Of a stretch of DNA of 64,000 bases, positions 32,801-42,200 are shown in pieces. The position numbers were made by a program, and so were the translations under genes. Under the pieces are notes generated by a model that did not search any database, was not told the origin of the DNA, and saw only the letters and a program-made list of their open reading frames with translations. Origin of the DNA: Deltaproteobacteria bacterium (GTDB taxonomy: Bacteria; Myxococcota_A; UBA9042; PHBI01); the NCBI GenBank assembly GCA_020632715.1, contig JACKFA010000007.1:417526-481525 (forward strand), given 5' to 3'. The number at the start of each line of letters is the position of its first letter. Positions within the stretch are counted from its first letter, which is position 1.

Positions 32801-34901
32801 CGAGGCGGGCGGGGCCGGTCCGGACGTCACCGGGAACGTGCACCTCGAGGCGAACGGCGTCGACGCGGGGCCGGGGAAGCCGGTCACCGACGTGCGCTAC
32901 GACCTGACGCTCGGCGAGGCGGCGCTCACGATCGACGCCGCGGTCAAGGCCGGCGGGCTCGACGCGGTGGCGCTCGGCGGGACGGTCGGCGTCGGCGGGA
33001 AGGGGATCCGCCGGACCGTGAAGGACAAGGCGAAGCTGATGGCCGCGCCGCTCGCGCTGACCTTCACGGTGCCGAAGCACCCGGTGGCGGCGTGGAGCAA
33101 GCTCGGGCCGAAGCCTCTGACGATCCCGGGCGACTTCGGCGGGAGCTTCGCGGTCTCGGGGACGCTCGGGGCCCCCGAGGCGCGCGGGGCGCTCGCGTAC
33201 GACAACTTCCGGACGGCCGCGGGGACGCCGGGGCGTGTGGCGCTCGAGCTCGACGCGACGCCGGCGGAGATCGCGGGCGGGCTCGCCATCGGGGCGCCGG
33301 GAGCGGACGGGAAGGCGCCGATGGCGGTGCGCGTGCACGTCGACCCGGCGCAGCTGAAGGCGTACCAGGCGAAGGAGGGCGGGCTCGACGTGCGCGTGGA
33401 CGGCGGCGCGGACGCGGTGGCGCTCCTCGAGCTCGTGCCCGCCTACGCCCTCGGCGAGCGGGCCCCCGAGGTGCGCGGTGTCATCGACGCGAGCTTCGCG
33501 ACGCTCCTCCACCTGAACCCGGGCGAGAAGAAGCCGGACCCGGCGAAGAGCACGGTGGACGCGCGGCTCGCGCTGCGCGACGTGGCGCTCACGGTGCCGG
33601 GGACGACGCGGGCGTTCCACGACGTCGGGATGTCGCTGGTCGCGACGAACGCCGGGATCGACCTCGGCCTCACGGCGCGCGAGGACGACATGCAGAAGAA
33701 GGACCGCGCGCTCGACGTGACCGCCAAGGTCGGCCTCGACCAGCTCGTGCCGACGGGCGCCGACGTGCACGTCGTGACGCGCGAGTTCCTCGTGATGGGG
33801 AAGGGCTTCGACGGCCCCGAGGGCGAGCTGACCGCGACCATCGACGTCGCCGCGCGGGAGCTCATGGGCCCCGTGCGCGACGTGACCATCACCATCCCGG
33901 CGCTCGAGCTCAACTCGCCCGACCGCTTCCCGCGCGCGCACTACCAGCAGATGCTGAGCTACTACGGCGACGTGGTCTTCCTCGAGGACGGCGCGGCCGG
34001 GTCGGGGCGGCTCGGCGGGAACCCGGTCGTCGGCGCGGTCGCGGAGCCGTCGAAGACGCTCGAGGACGCGGACGGCACGCCGAAGCCGGCGCCGGCCCCC
34101 CTCGCGCTCGACCTGCACCTCCGGATCCCGAACAGGATCCACGCGCTCGCGCACCCGCTCGACCTCTACGTCCAGGGCGCGATGGACGTCGCGGTGCGCG
34201 GCAAGGACGTCCAACTCGACGGCAAGCTCGACGTGGTCGATGGCGCCATCAGCGTGATGGGCTGGTGGTGGCCGCTCGTCCAGGGCGCCATCACGGCCAA
34301 GGGCGGGCTCGACACGGCGCTCGTGGACCTCACGTTCCGGAAGCGGCCGAAGGACGCGGCGCTCCGCGACATCGCCGTCGAGGACCGCGAGCACGGCGGC
34401 GACACCTTCCTGAACGTGCAGCTCTCGGCCGCGAAGGGGCAGGTGCTCTCGTTCTTCGGGGCGGCCGGGAACTGGCTCCTCGACACGGCGACGGTGCTGA
34501 ACACGGGGCGCTCGCGGATCTGGTCGCGCGCGGACCTGCCGGCGGCGGTGAACGCGCAGTTCGGCGACCCCAACCAGGGCCTGACGAACACGTTCGTGCA
34601 GACCAACCTCGAGAACCTCATCTTCATGGACCGCGCGAACGGCTGGTCGGAGCCCATCGGGGCGTGGGACCAGTACGGGCGGATCTGGAACTTCCGCTCG
34701 GAGCGCGTGGTGCCGGGCAGCGCGTCGCGCGTGCGCTTCGAGATGCACGACCCCTACGGTGTCGCGACGAACCGCGCGGAGCTCCACTACGACCTCCTCT
34801 TCGAGGACGCGGAGCGCTCGGTCATCGGCGCGGGCGCGGCGTTCGGCACCGACCTCCGCCTCGGGCTCGGGCTCTTCTTCGAGCTCTACTCGAGCGACTG
34901 A
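29802..34901 (+). CDS. tamB: TamB-like translocation and assembly module protein (AsmA/DUF490 superfamily)
   Basis: The ATG at 29802 overlaps the preceding stop and gives 1,699 residues. After a basic Pro/Lys segment, one membrane anchor lies at about residues 30-50 (FFVTVGILLLLVLLFVGFL). The rest is a long run of beta-strand repeats of the AsmA-like/TamB type (FGDLGIKELVFQDADGKQVL, LDVDAAAYADGSTTFSRLF). It ends in the DUF490 domain (about 1340-1699), with GAISVMGWWWPLVQGAITAKGG and a final RLGLGLFFELYSSD strand that would dock on TamA. Proteins of this superfamily span the periplasm and are linked to barrel assembly or lipid transport. It is larger than E. coli TamB (about 1,260 residues). 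Extra length lies in the repeat region. Confidence 0.92.
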   Translation: MARAVTDEELEGGGAEPVAPKPKKPLWRRILKWFFVTVGILLLLVLLFVGFLHTGPGKSLVKGIVEDKLNERVNGKVTLGELDYALFGDLGIKELVFQDADGKQVLRLGALDVAPSWGDLLGGNIVVERLAVDGLDVDAAAYADGSTTFSRLFKEPMKLDGKKPLKLEDVDVKHVNVHFTRPDGTDLRVTDFHVRLAADVDKVNEKLDAAISELGFDLKLVKPGLSVAMPFSTGLDVHRAGRVADLTTKPITTTIHLERDGQPPQDIPLKIGSLALSTKASGIVVSVDGVEAGPLTIERLAAVAQLGPDGLPAGQQSVAITKLHIARDALNDLLGRSLLLSDVTVDVTAVGPPDAVAVAGNVATDGGNLSLTGTVDAHDPLEPRYDLVFVGAGIDTEKLLAGPGPAVTTEFKLAAKGKGIRPGAADADITFDLGPTVVNGKAIESVHAEVAARGPVIKLEELTVSAYGQTLVVDGEMNRETREVSGSMKTKAGLADAVAKAREAGVLIVPLPALGGSLDVDLHFAATLKPRPVAGAEAAPTEEPPPSGITVALEKLPIEKGRLWGHVTGEDIQADARKVGALSFVVDAALADQKPTGTVKLAASDVDTGTRHLDEVAVDLTLDGFEQDIVVKVRDEAQRLAVDAAAHTKLDLATRHVTATLKSLELARGGAHVELARPVTLEVDAPDPKGAEQTFTLPATTLKVAGGEVTLGGRARFVRDPEHPEAQRLADFGGNVDLDGLSLGALAALARRPTRGVSGRISGHLTADGTLDNPSVGFGATITARAPTAPSAATIRLSGGIIDKRLSLDAKVLGKGRDPVATLSVKAPLAMAPGKKPGLAPGGRLLVDMAVEPTTFGELAAILPAKVGEKLDPSGTIEANAHLAGSPARPTGRWRLAVAGKLAPEGSALHGKTQRVELGGSLTPDATGVALASAADVWIDASGDKLVGLTLDGHFERSPLLPTRLERPWHLGGRLAEIDLAKARLPTPNAPRAGRVWASFEAGGAGPDVTGNVHLEANGVDAGPGKPVTDVRYDLTLGEAALTIDAAVKAGGLDAVALGGTVGVGGKGIRRTVKDKAKLMAAPLALTFTVPKHPVAAWSKLGPKPLTIPGDFGGSFAVSGTLGAPEARGALAYDNFRTAAGTPGRVALELDATPAEIAGGLAIGAPGADGKAPMAVRVHVDPAQLKAYQAKEGGLDVRVDGGADAVALLELVPAYALGERAPEVRGVIDASFATLLHLNPGEKKPDPAKSTVDARLALRDVALTVPGTTRAFHDVGMSLVATNAGIDLGLTAREDDMQKKDRALDVTAKVGLDQLVPTGADVHVVTREFLVMGKGFDGPEGELTATIDVAARELMGPVRDVTITIPALELNSPDRFPRAHYQQMLSYYGDVVFLEDGAAGSGRLGGNPVVGAVAEPSKTLEDADGTPKPAPAPLALDLHLRIPNRIHALAHPLDLYVQGAMDVAVRGKDVQLDGKLDVVDGAISVMGWWWPLVQGAITAKGGLDTALVDLTFRKRPKDAALRDIAVEDREHGGDTFLNVQLSAAKGQVLSFFGAAGNWLLDTATVLNTGRSRIWSRADLPAAVNAQFGDPNQGLTNTFVQTNLENLIFMDRANGWSEPIGAWDQYGRIWNFRSERVVPGSASRVRFEMHDPYGVATNRAELHYDLLFEDAERSVIGAGAAFGTDLRLGLGLFFELYSSD

Positions 34902-34977
34902 ACGACGGCGCGCCCAGCCCCGCGATCCGCCGCGCAGATTGGCGGCGTCCCGCGGACGCTGGTAGAGTCGCCCGGTC

Positions 34978-35499
34978 GTGGAACACACCCTCGAGGCCCT
35001 GCAGCGGACGGCCACGTTCGCTGGCATCTCGCGCGACGCGCTCGGCTTCCTGCTCGAGAAGAGCCGGATGCTGACCGTCCCGGCGGGGCACGTGTTCTTC
35101 ACGGAGCACGACCACGGCGACACGTTCTACCTCATCGAGGAGGGGCGCGTCGGGATCCACAAGACGAAGGGCGGCGTCCGCCGTGAGGTGGGCGAGCTCG
35201 GCGCGGGGGAGTGCTTCGGGGAGATGGCGCTGCTCTCGGTGAGCGACCGGTCGGGCACCGTGACGGCGCTCGAGCCCTGCGTGTGCCTCGAGCTGTCGAA
35301 CCGCTCGCTGCTCGAGCTGTATCGCGTCGACGCCGGCCAGTTCGCGATGATCATGATGAACCTCGGGCGCGAGGTCTGCCGCCGCCTGCGCGACCTGAAC
35401 GATCGCCTGCTCTCGGACCTCGTGGTGGCGCGCGGCGCCGGCCTCGAGCTCGAGGGCGACTGCACGGGCGCCGGCCTGGGCGCCAAGGACACCGGATGA
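34978..35499 (+). CDS. Cyclic-nucleotide-binding-domain protein without a DNA-binding domain
   Basis: The GTG at 34978 gives 173 residues. It is a cyclic-nucleotide-binding beta-roll: FAGISRDALGFLLEKSRMLTV, PAGHVFFTEHDHGDTFYLIEEGRVGI, then the phosphate-binding cassette-like GAGECFGEMALLSVSDRSGTV. A C-terminal helix follows (DAGQFAMIMMNLGREVCRRLR). There is no winged helix, so it is not a CRP-type transcription factor; binding of a cyclic nucleotide or simple structural use is possible. A possible promoter (TTGGCG at 34939, TAGAGT at 34963, 18-base spacing) would put the transcript start next to the GTG, hinting at leaderless translation. The stop overlaps the next gene by ATGA. Confidence 0.88.
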   Translation: MEHTLEALQRTATFAGISRDALGFLLEKSRMLTVPAGHVFFTEHDHGDTFYLIEEGRVGIHKTKGGVRREVGELGAGECFGEMALLSVSDRSGTVTALEPCVCLELSNRSLLELYRVDAGQFAMIMMNLGREVCRRLRDLNDRLLSDLVVARGAGLELEGDCTGAGLGAKDTG

Positions 35500-36056
35500 G
35501 CCTCACCCGCCTCGTCGCCAGCTGCTCGCGCCTCGCCCTCCTCGCGGTCCTCGCGCTGCCGCTCGCCCTCGCGGCGCCCGCGCCCGCGCGCGCCGAGGCG
35601 GGGACGGTCGCCGACTCGGACGACACGCCGACCCCCTACGAGCAGGGGAAGATCCGCGTCGGCCTCTCGGGCGGCGGCTTCGGCAGCCGAAACGGCGTCG
35701 ACTTCTCGATCCAGGGCTCCTTCGGCGTGTTCGTGGTCGACAACCTCGAGCTCGGCGCGGACCTCGCCGTCTTCTTCGGCGACGACATCCCGCTCATCAC
35801 GCAGCTCGGCCCGACGGCGCGCTACATCTTCCCGGTGAGCGAGTGGGTGCACCCCTACGTCGGCGCCTTCTACTACCACTGGTTCATCGGCGACGGGCTC
35901 GCCGACGTCGACTCCCTCGGCGGGCGCGCCGGGATCCTCGTCCGCAGCAGCGCCGTCTTCGTGACCATCGGCATCGCCGTCGAGCAGACGGTCAGCCGCT
36001 GCGACGAGGACTGCCTCGACTGGTACCCGGAGTTCGGCGTCTCCTTCGTGCTCTGA
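35496..36056 (+). CDS. Small outer-membrane beta-barrel-like protein
   Basis: The ATG at 35496 overlaps the previous stop (ATGA) and gives 186 residues. A Sec signal peptide covers about 1-33 (LALLAVLALPLALAAPAPA, cleavage near ARA). The mature part alternates hydrophobic and polar residues: KIRVGLSGGGFGSRNGVDFSI, FGVFVVDNLELGADLAVFFG, PTARYIFPVSEWVHPYVGAF, and ends in PEFGVSFVL. This is the pattern of an eight-stranded OmpA/OmpW-like barrel. A Cys pair (SRCDEDCLD) lies in the last loop. It is probably co-translated with the cyclic-nucleotide-binding protein. Its function is unknown. Confidence 0.8.
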   Translation: MSLTRLVASCSRLALLAVLALPLALAAPAPARAEAGTVADSDDTPTPYEQGKIRVGLSGGGFGSRNGVDFSIQGSFGVFVVDNLELGADLAVFFGDDIPLITQLGPTARYIFPVSEWVHPYVGAFYYHWFIGDGLADVDSLGGRAGILVRSSAVFVTIGIAVEQTVSRCDEDCLDWYPEFGVSFVL

Positions 36057-36278
36057 CGCTCGCGTCGCGGCGCCCGGGAGGCCGCGCCGATCGGCGCTGA
36101 TGCCGCGCGCTGCCGGCCCGCCGCGCGCCCCCCTGCGCCGCGTCCCCCTCGGTTGCCGGCACGTGCGCCTTGCGGCGTGGACGCCAGACTTGTAACATCT
36201 TCGTATGCTGGCGAAGTGCAGCCGGCCTCCCCTCGCATCCCTGCGACAGTCGAGAACTCACGGATCGGTGCAATCGTG
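36057..36278. other. Intergenic region before the giant gene
   Basis: About 220 bases without a gene. The first 100 are GC-rich; from 36181 to 36270 the sequence becomes notably AT-richer, as expected for a promoter zone. The candidate promoter is listed separately. No hairpin with a T-run and no riboswitch was recognised. Confidence 0.5.
36170..36198 (+). promoter_or_regulatory. Candidate promoter for the giant surface protein gene
   Basis: TTGCGG at 36170-36175 (three of six to TTGACA) is followed after 17 bases by TAACAT at 36193-36198 (four of six to TATAAT), with TG just before. It lies in the AT-richer stretch about 80 bases upstream of the ATG at 36279. Weak on matches, better on position. 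Confidence 0.3.
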
Positions 36279-39200
36279 ATGAAGCGCGACGCGGTCGTCC
36301 GCGCCCTCCTGGGCGCGTTCGTGGTGTTGTCCGGTGGTGTGGCCGTCGCGGCCCCAACCCAGAACGACAACTCGGGCCAGTGGCTGGACGCCTATCAGGA
36401 CAACTCCGGGCTCACCGAGCTCACCGACGTGAGCTTCATCGCGGCGAGCCAGCTCCTCACGCTCACCCCGGGGGAGGACGCCGGCCACTTCACCACCCAG
36501 GTCATCCACCCGGCCTCCTTCGCCGGCTGGGAGGCGCTCTACGTGAAGTACAGCGCGTCCGCGGCGACGGACGTGCGGATCACCTTCAAGGGACCCGCCG
36601 GCGCCGCCGTCGAGTGCGCCTTCGACTCCGTCGCCTGCCCCATCGTCGCGAGTGACGACCCCGCCTGGCAGGGCAAGATCGACCTCTCGACCCTCTCGCT
36701 CACCGACTTCCCCGAGGCGACCGTGCGCGTCGACCTCCAGACGAGCTTCGTCCCGCCGACCATCCAGGCCCTCCGCGTCGACTGGGAGCCGCGCTCGGTC
36801 GTCACCGTCTCCGCCGAGACCACGACCCCCTCGGCCTGCACCCGCGCGACCCTCTCCTACAAGGTGCGCGTCGCCGTCTCCCACGTCGACGCCACGGACC
36901 TCGTCGTCTACGCGCCCCTCCCCGAGGGCGTGTTCGCGAACCCCTTCGGCGGCAACACGCGCCTCGAGATGGTCGACGCCTCCGACGGCGGCCGCTACAA
37001 CGCCGGCGCGAGCGCCATCGACGTGCGCGGCGTCTCGGTCCCCGCCTACTCGGTCTACTGGGACCTCGGCGCGCGGAAGGCCGGCAACACCTTCGCCCTC
37101 TCGTTCAACGCGCGCTCCCCCGTCGGCGTCCTGAACGGCACGAGCTACACGCTCCGCGCCACCGCGCAGGCCGCGAACAGCGACCCGCGCCAGAGCGGCG
37201 CCGTCACCGCCGTCCTCGCCTCGTCCGGGCCGGCGCCCTACATCACGAAGAGCGTCTCCGGCACGTTCCCGCTCTTCGGGTCGAACTACGTCGACCCGCA
37301 GCAGACCGTCACCTACTCGATCTACGCCGCGAACCAGAACAGCTCGACCTGCCGCACCGACTACCACCGCGTCGTCGTGTGGGATCGCCTCGACGCCCTG
37401 AAGCTCCCGAACGGCACCCCCGTGTACGCCGGCAGCATCGCCAACATCTCGTCCGGCGGGCAGCTCACCGGCGCGAGCCCGGTCACGCTCTACGGCGCGG
37501 CCACCGACGGCTCGGCCATCACGATCCCCGCGAACTCGATCTACTGGGATCTCGGCACCCTCTCGCCGGGCGCCGGCCGCTCGATGAGCTTCTCGATCAC
37601 CCTGCAGTCGGCGCCGCCCCTCGCGACCGCGGAGCCGAAGACGGTCGTCACGAACACGGCCACCATGAACTCGGGCTACGCGCCGCACCACGCGGGCGAC
37701 CGGTCCGCGAGCGCGACCTTCAAGGTCGGGATCCCCTTCGAGCCCGACGGCTACTACGCGAAGGGCGACAAGATCCGCGGCAGCACCGGCGTCTCCGCCG
37801 GCGAGGACAACTCCCAGCGCACGGTCGGCTACGGCGAGCCCTTCGGCTGGGTGCTCTACGCCACGAACCGCGGCGCCTCCGCGCTCACGAACACGGTCAT
37901 GCTCGACAAGGTCCCCGACGGCACCACCTTCGCCTCGGCGTTCCTCCCGGGCGGCGTCAACGGCACCATCTGGTACACGACCGCCGGCGGCACCAACGAC
38001 ATCAGCAGCCCACCCGGCTACGACGCCGCGACGGGCACGCTCACCGGCTGGTCGAACTACGCCACGTCGCCGCCGTCCGACCCGTCCGCCGTGCGCTGGG
38101 TCGCCTTCACCGTGCCGCGCCTCGCGTCGACCTTCTTCCAGGAGTCGGGGGTGCTCTCGTCGGCGCAGGGTGAGATCAACGTCACCGTGAACCAGCCGAG
38201 CGGGAGCTGCCCGGAGATCACGCTCACGAACCGCGGGCTCTTCCACACCTACGGCTACACGACCCCGACGGGCGGCGGCGGCAACCAGCACCTCTCGACC
38301 ACGAACGACGAGCACGTCGTCGTGAAGCCCCTCGTCCCCTACCTCCAGCTCTCGAGCTACGCGTCGCCGAGCGTCATCCTCGGCGCCGGCGAGACCACCT
38401 TCAGCGTGAACCTGTCGAACCGCGACCCCAACGGGAACCAGGTCGACACGGCCCTCGACGCCCTCCTCACCATCAACCTCCCGACCGCCGTCGTGAACGG
38501 CGTCCAGCGCCAGCTCGAGGTCGTGAGCGTCTCGAAGGGCGGCGGGCAGACCATCGAGGAGAGCGCGAACCGCGTCGTCCTCAAGTTCCCGACCATCAAC
38601 CCGAGCGAGACGAAGTCGGTCTCCATCCGGCTCCGCGTCCCGAAGGGCTTCGTGAACGACGCGAGCTTCACGCTCACGAGCTCGGCGACCGCCCACGACG
38701 ACGTCTGCGGCAACGCGAACAGCGTGTCGTCGAGCGCGACCGCGACCGTCCGCGGGACGCCGAACCTGCAGGTCACGAAGGCGACCGACCTCGCCGTCGC
38801 CGCGCCCGGCTCCTACGTGAACTACACGCTGAGCTACGTGAACACCGGCGAGACCGTGTCGACGCGGTCGTGGCTCGTCGATCGCGTGCCGGCCAACACG
38901 GTCTTCGTGAGCGCCGACGCCCCCGCGAACCGCCAGCGCTACTGGTTCTCGCAGGCGCAGGCCCCGGCGCTCCCGGCGTCCCTGCGCGACGCCTTCACCT
39001 GGACCGACGCCATCATCCGGACGTCCGGCCTCTTCGCGCCGGGCGTCGTCGGCGGCGACGGGCGCGTCACCTCCCCCTTCGGGAGCGCCACGACCTACGT
39101 CGCCGTCTCCATCGACGACCCCGACGTGAGCCCGCCGCAGCTCACGACCCAGGAGAACGCGAGCCTCCGCTCGGTGCGCTACCGCGTCCAGATGTCGCCG

Positions 39201-42200
39201 ACGGCCACGACCGGCGCCCTCGCGGCGAACCAGGCGGCCATCTTCAGCAGCGAGCTGCTCCTCGCCATCTCGAACCAGGTCGTCACCATCATCGCGCCGA
39301 ACCCGTCGCTCGGCGTGACGCGCAGCTGCCCGCAGGTCGTCGCCAACGGCGAGGCGTTCGACGTCGTCACGCAGTACGCGAACAACTCGTCGAACGACGA
39401 CGAGACCGTGACCATCGTCGAGAACCTCCCGGCCGAGGCCGTGTTCGTCGGCGCGGACTGGGCCGCCGGCGGGCAGACGGGCACGGCCGCCGGCTCCGCG
39501 GCGCACTTCACGGTCGCCGACGTCACCGACCCCGACTCGGGCGCGGTCACAGGCCACACGGTCACGTGGGACGTGACCGGCACCCTCGGGCGGCCGCTCC
39601 GGAGCCTCGAGACGGCGCGCCTGACGCTGCACCTCCACGTCGAGGGCGGCGAGTCCGGCATGTTCACCCTCTTCTCGGGCCTCGGCACGGCGGAGAACGC
39701 GGCGTCGCCGATCTCCGCGAGCCTCTACTCGTCCTGCAGCGTGCTCGTGCAGAACCCGGACCTCTGGGCGCGGAAGACCGCGGACATCACCGACCCTCTC
39801 CCCGGGCAAGAGGTGAGCTTCACGCTCCTCGTGTCGAACGAGGGCGCTCACGCCGCGGACAACGTGATCATCACCGACACGCTCCCCCCGCAGCTCGAGT
39901 ACGTCAGCGGCAGCGCGACCGTCCTCACCTCGGGCTGGTACCTGCCGGCCCCGCCGGCGGTCGACCCGGTGACCGGGGCGCTCGTGTGGAGCGTCGCGAA
40001 GAACAACGCCCTCGTCTACGCGCCGTCCGCGCCGGCCTCGCCGCTCGCGCCGGGCACGCTCCCGGGGGCGTCCGGGACCGTGCGCGTGTCGCTGAAGGCG
40101 CGCGTCCGCGCGACGACCGTGCCCGGCACCTCGTTCGAGAACTGCCTCGATCTCGCGCTCGGTGCCGTGAACGGCGCCCAGATCGTCGAGGATCTCGACT
40201 ACGAGAACCACGCCTGCGTGACGCTCCGCACGCCGCTCCCGGATCCGTGGGTCACGAAGACCGCGCCCGCCCTCGCGCAGCCCGGCGACGCCATCACCTA
40301 CCGCCTGAGCTACGGCAACGGCTCGCGCGCCGACGCGCCCAGGGTCGTCCTCATCGACCCGCTCTACGACGACCCGACGCCGGCCACCGACGGGGTGCCG
40401 GACGTCACCGTGCTCGGCGTGACCGCGCCGAACGGCGAGGAGGTCTTCTTCTCCGCAGCGCCCCTCGGAGCGACGGCGCCGACCTTCGACGCCGACGCCG
40501 CCGACCCGCCGGGCTGGTCGCGCGCGCTCACCTCGCTCGGGGCGCCGGCGTCCTGGGTCGCCGTGCGCGTGGCGAACGTCCCGGGCCTCGCGTCCCCGCG
40601 GAGCGTCTTCGTGGACGTCGAGCTCCGGAACCCGGTGACCCACGTGCCGCCGCAGCCGGGCGACTCGATCGTCAACTGCGTGACCGCGGCGATGCGCGGC
40701 GCGAACGCGCCGGTCGACGACGACCCCAGCAACAACAGCGCCTGCGCCACGACGCGCACCCCCGGCATCGACGTGTCGCTCACGCACGACTGCTCGCCCG
40801 AGGGGGCCTTCCCGGGCGTGCTCCCGGGCGGGACGGTGACGCTCACGCTCACGCTCTCGAACAGCGGCACGGAGGCGGCGCACGGCCTCAAGATCCACGA
40901 CGCGCTCCCCGACTGGTTCGAGCCCCTCGGCGACGACGCCGTGAACGTGGTCGTCACGGACGCGGCGGGCGCTCCCGCCGCCGCCATCGACGCGACCGGC
41001 CTGCCGCTCCCCGGCGCCGTGCCGTGGACGCGCGTCGGCGACGACTACGTCCTCGGCAGCGACGACCCGACGAGCCCGCTCTGGTACCGGCGCGTCGGGC
41101 TCGCGTCCGGGCAGAAGACGAGCGTCACCATCACGGGGACGGTCGGCCTCGGCGTCGCGAGCGGCACGGCCATCACCAACACGGGGACGGCCCTCGTCGA
41201 CTACCGCGAGGACTGGGTCCCCGGGGACCCCGCCGAGGAGGACACCGCGAACAACGTGGCCTCCTGCGGGACGGTCGTCGTGCGGCCCGATCCGGTCGTG
41301 CTCAAGTTCGCCGCCGACGCCGCGGGCGGGCAGGGGCCCGTCGCGCTCGGGCAGCGCATCGTCTACACGGTCGAGTACAACAACATCGGGCTCGCGGCGG
41401 CGGACGTGGTGTCCATCGAGGACATCCTGCCGAACGGCACGGCGTTCGTGGTGGGCAGCCTCGCGAACGTGCCGGAGGGCGTCGACGTGGAGTACGCCGG
41501 GCTCGACGGGGCGTGGGGCTACACGCCGGTGGGGGCGACAGGCGCCACGGATCCGCAGGTGACGGCGTTCCGCCTCGTCTGGCAGGACCCGCTCCGCGCG
41601 CCGACGAACAGCTACTTCCACCAGACGACGGCCCTCGACTTCGCGAACGGCGTCTTCCAGGGGACGCACGTCGACACCGCGCTCGACGCGGTCGTCGTGG
41701 GCGGCGCGGGCGCGACGTCGTCCGGCGCGGCGTTCCTGTCGCCCATCATCCCCGGCGACGACGAGGGGAGCGTGGTCGCGTGGGGCAGCATCCTCGCCGA
41801 GACGACCAACGCGGGCGACGACGACAAGGTCGTCTACGACGTGCTCGACCCCGACACGCACGCGCCGATCCCGGGCTACACGGGCCTCGAGACCGACGGC
41901 TCGGGCGCCGTGGACATCTCGTCGCTCGACCCGGGTCAGCACGAGAGGATCCAGCTGCGCGCGCGCTTCCAGGGGGGCGCCATCACGAACGACCCCACGT
42001 CGAGCGCGATGAGCACGCTGTCGACCCTCTTCCCGAAGGTCGCGCGCTCCGAGGCGTGGGCGGCGAACGATCGCGACGAGGTCGCCGTCGTCCTCAACAC
42101 CTCGCGCGAGCGCAACGACGGCGTCGTCCGCGACGACAACACCTGCATCGCCATCTACAGCCAGGACGAGGGCGGCGAGTGGCAGCCGGAGATCCTGCCG

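Noticed and set aside
34978..35499. CRP/FNR transcription factor
   Set aside because: Only the cyclic-nucleotide-binding roll is present. No winged-helix domain follows in this or another frame.
36153..36278. Upstream extension of the giant protein by 42 residues
   Set aside because: It would place Pro/Arg-rich residues before the signal peptide, and it overlaps the candidate promoter. The ATG at 36279 gives a normal signal.
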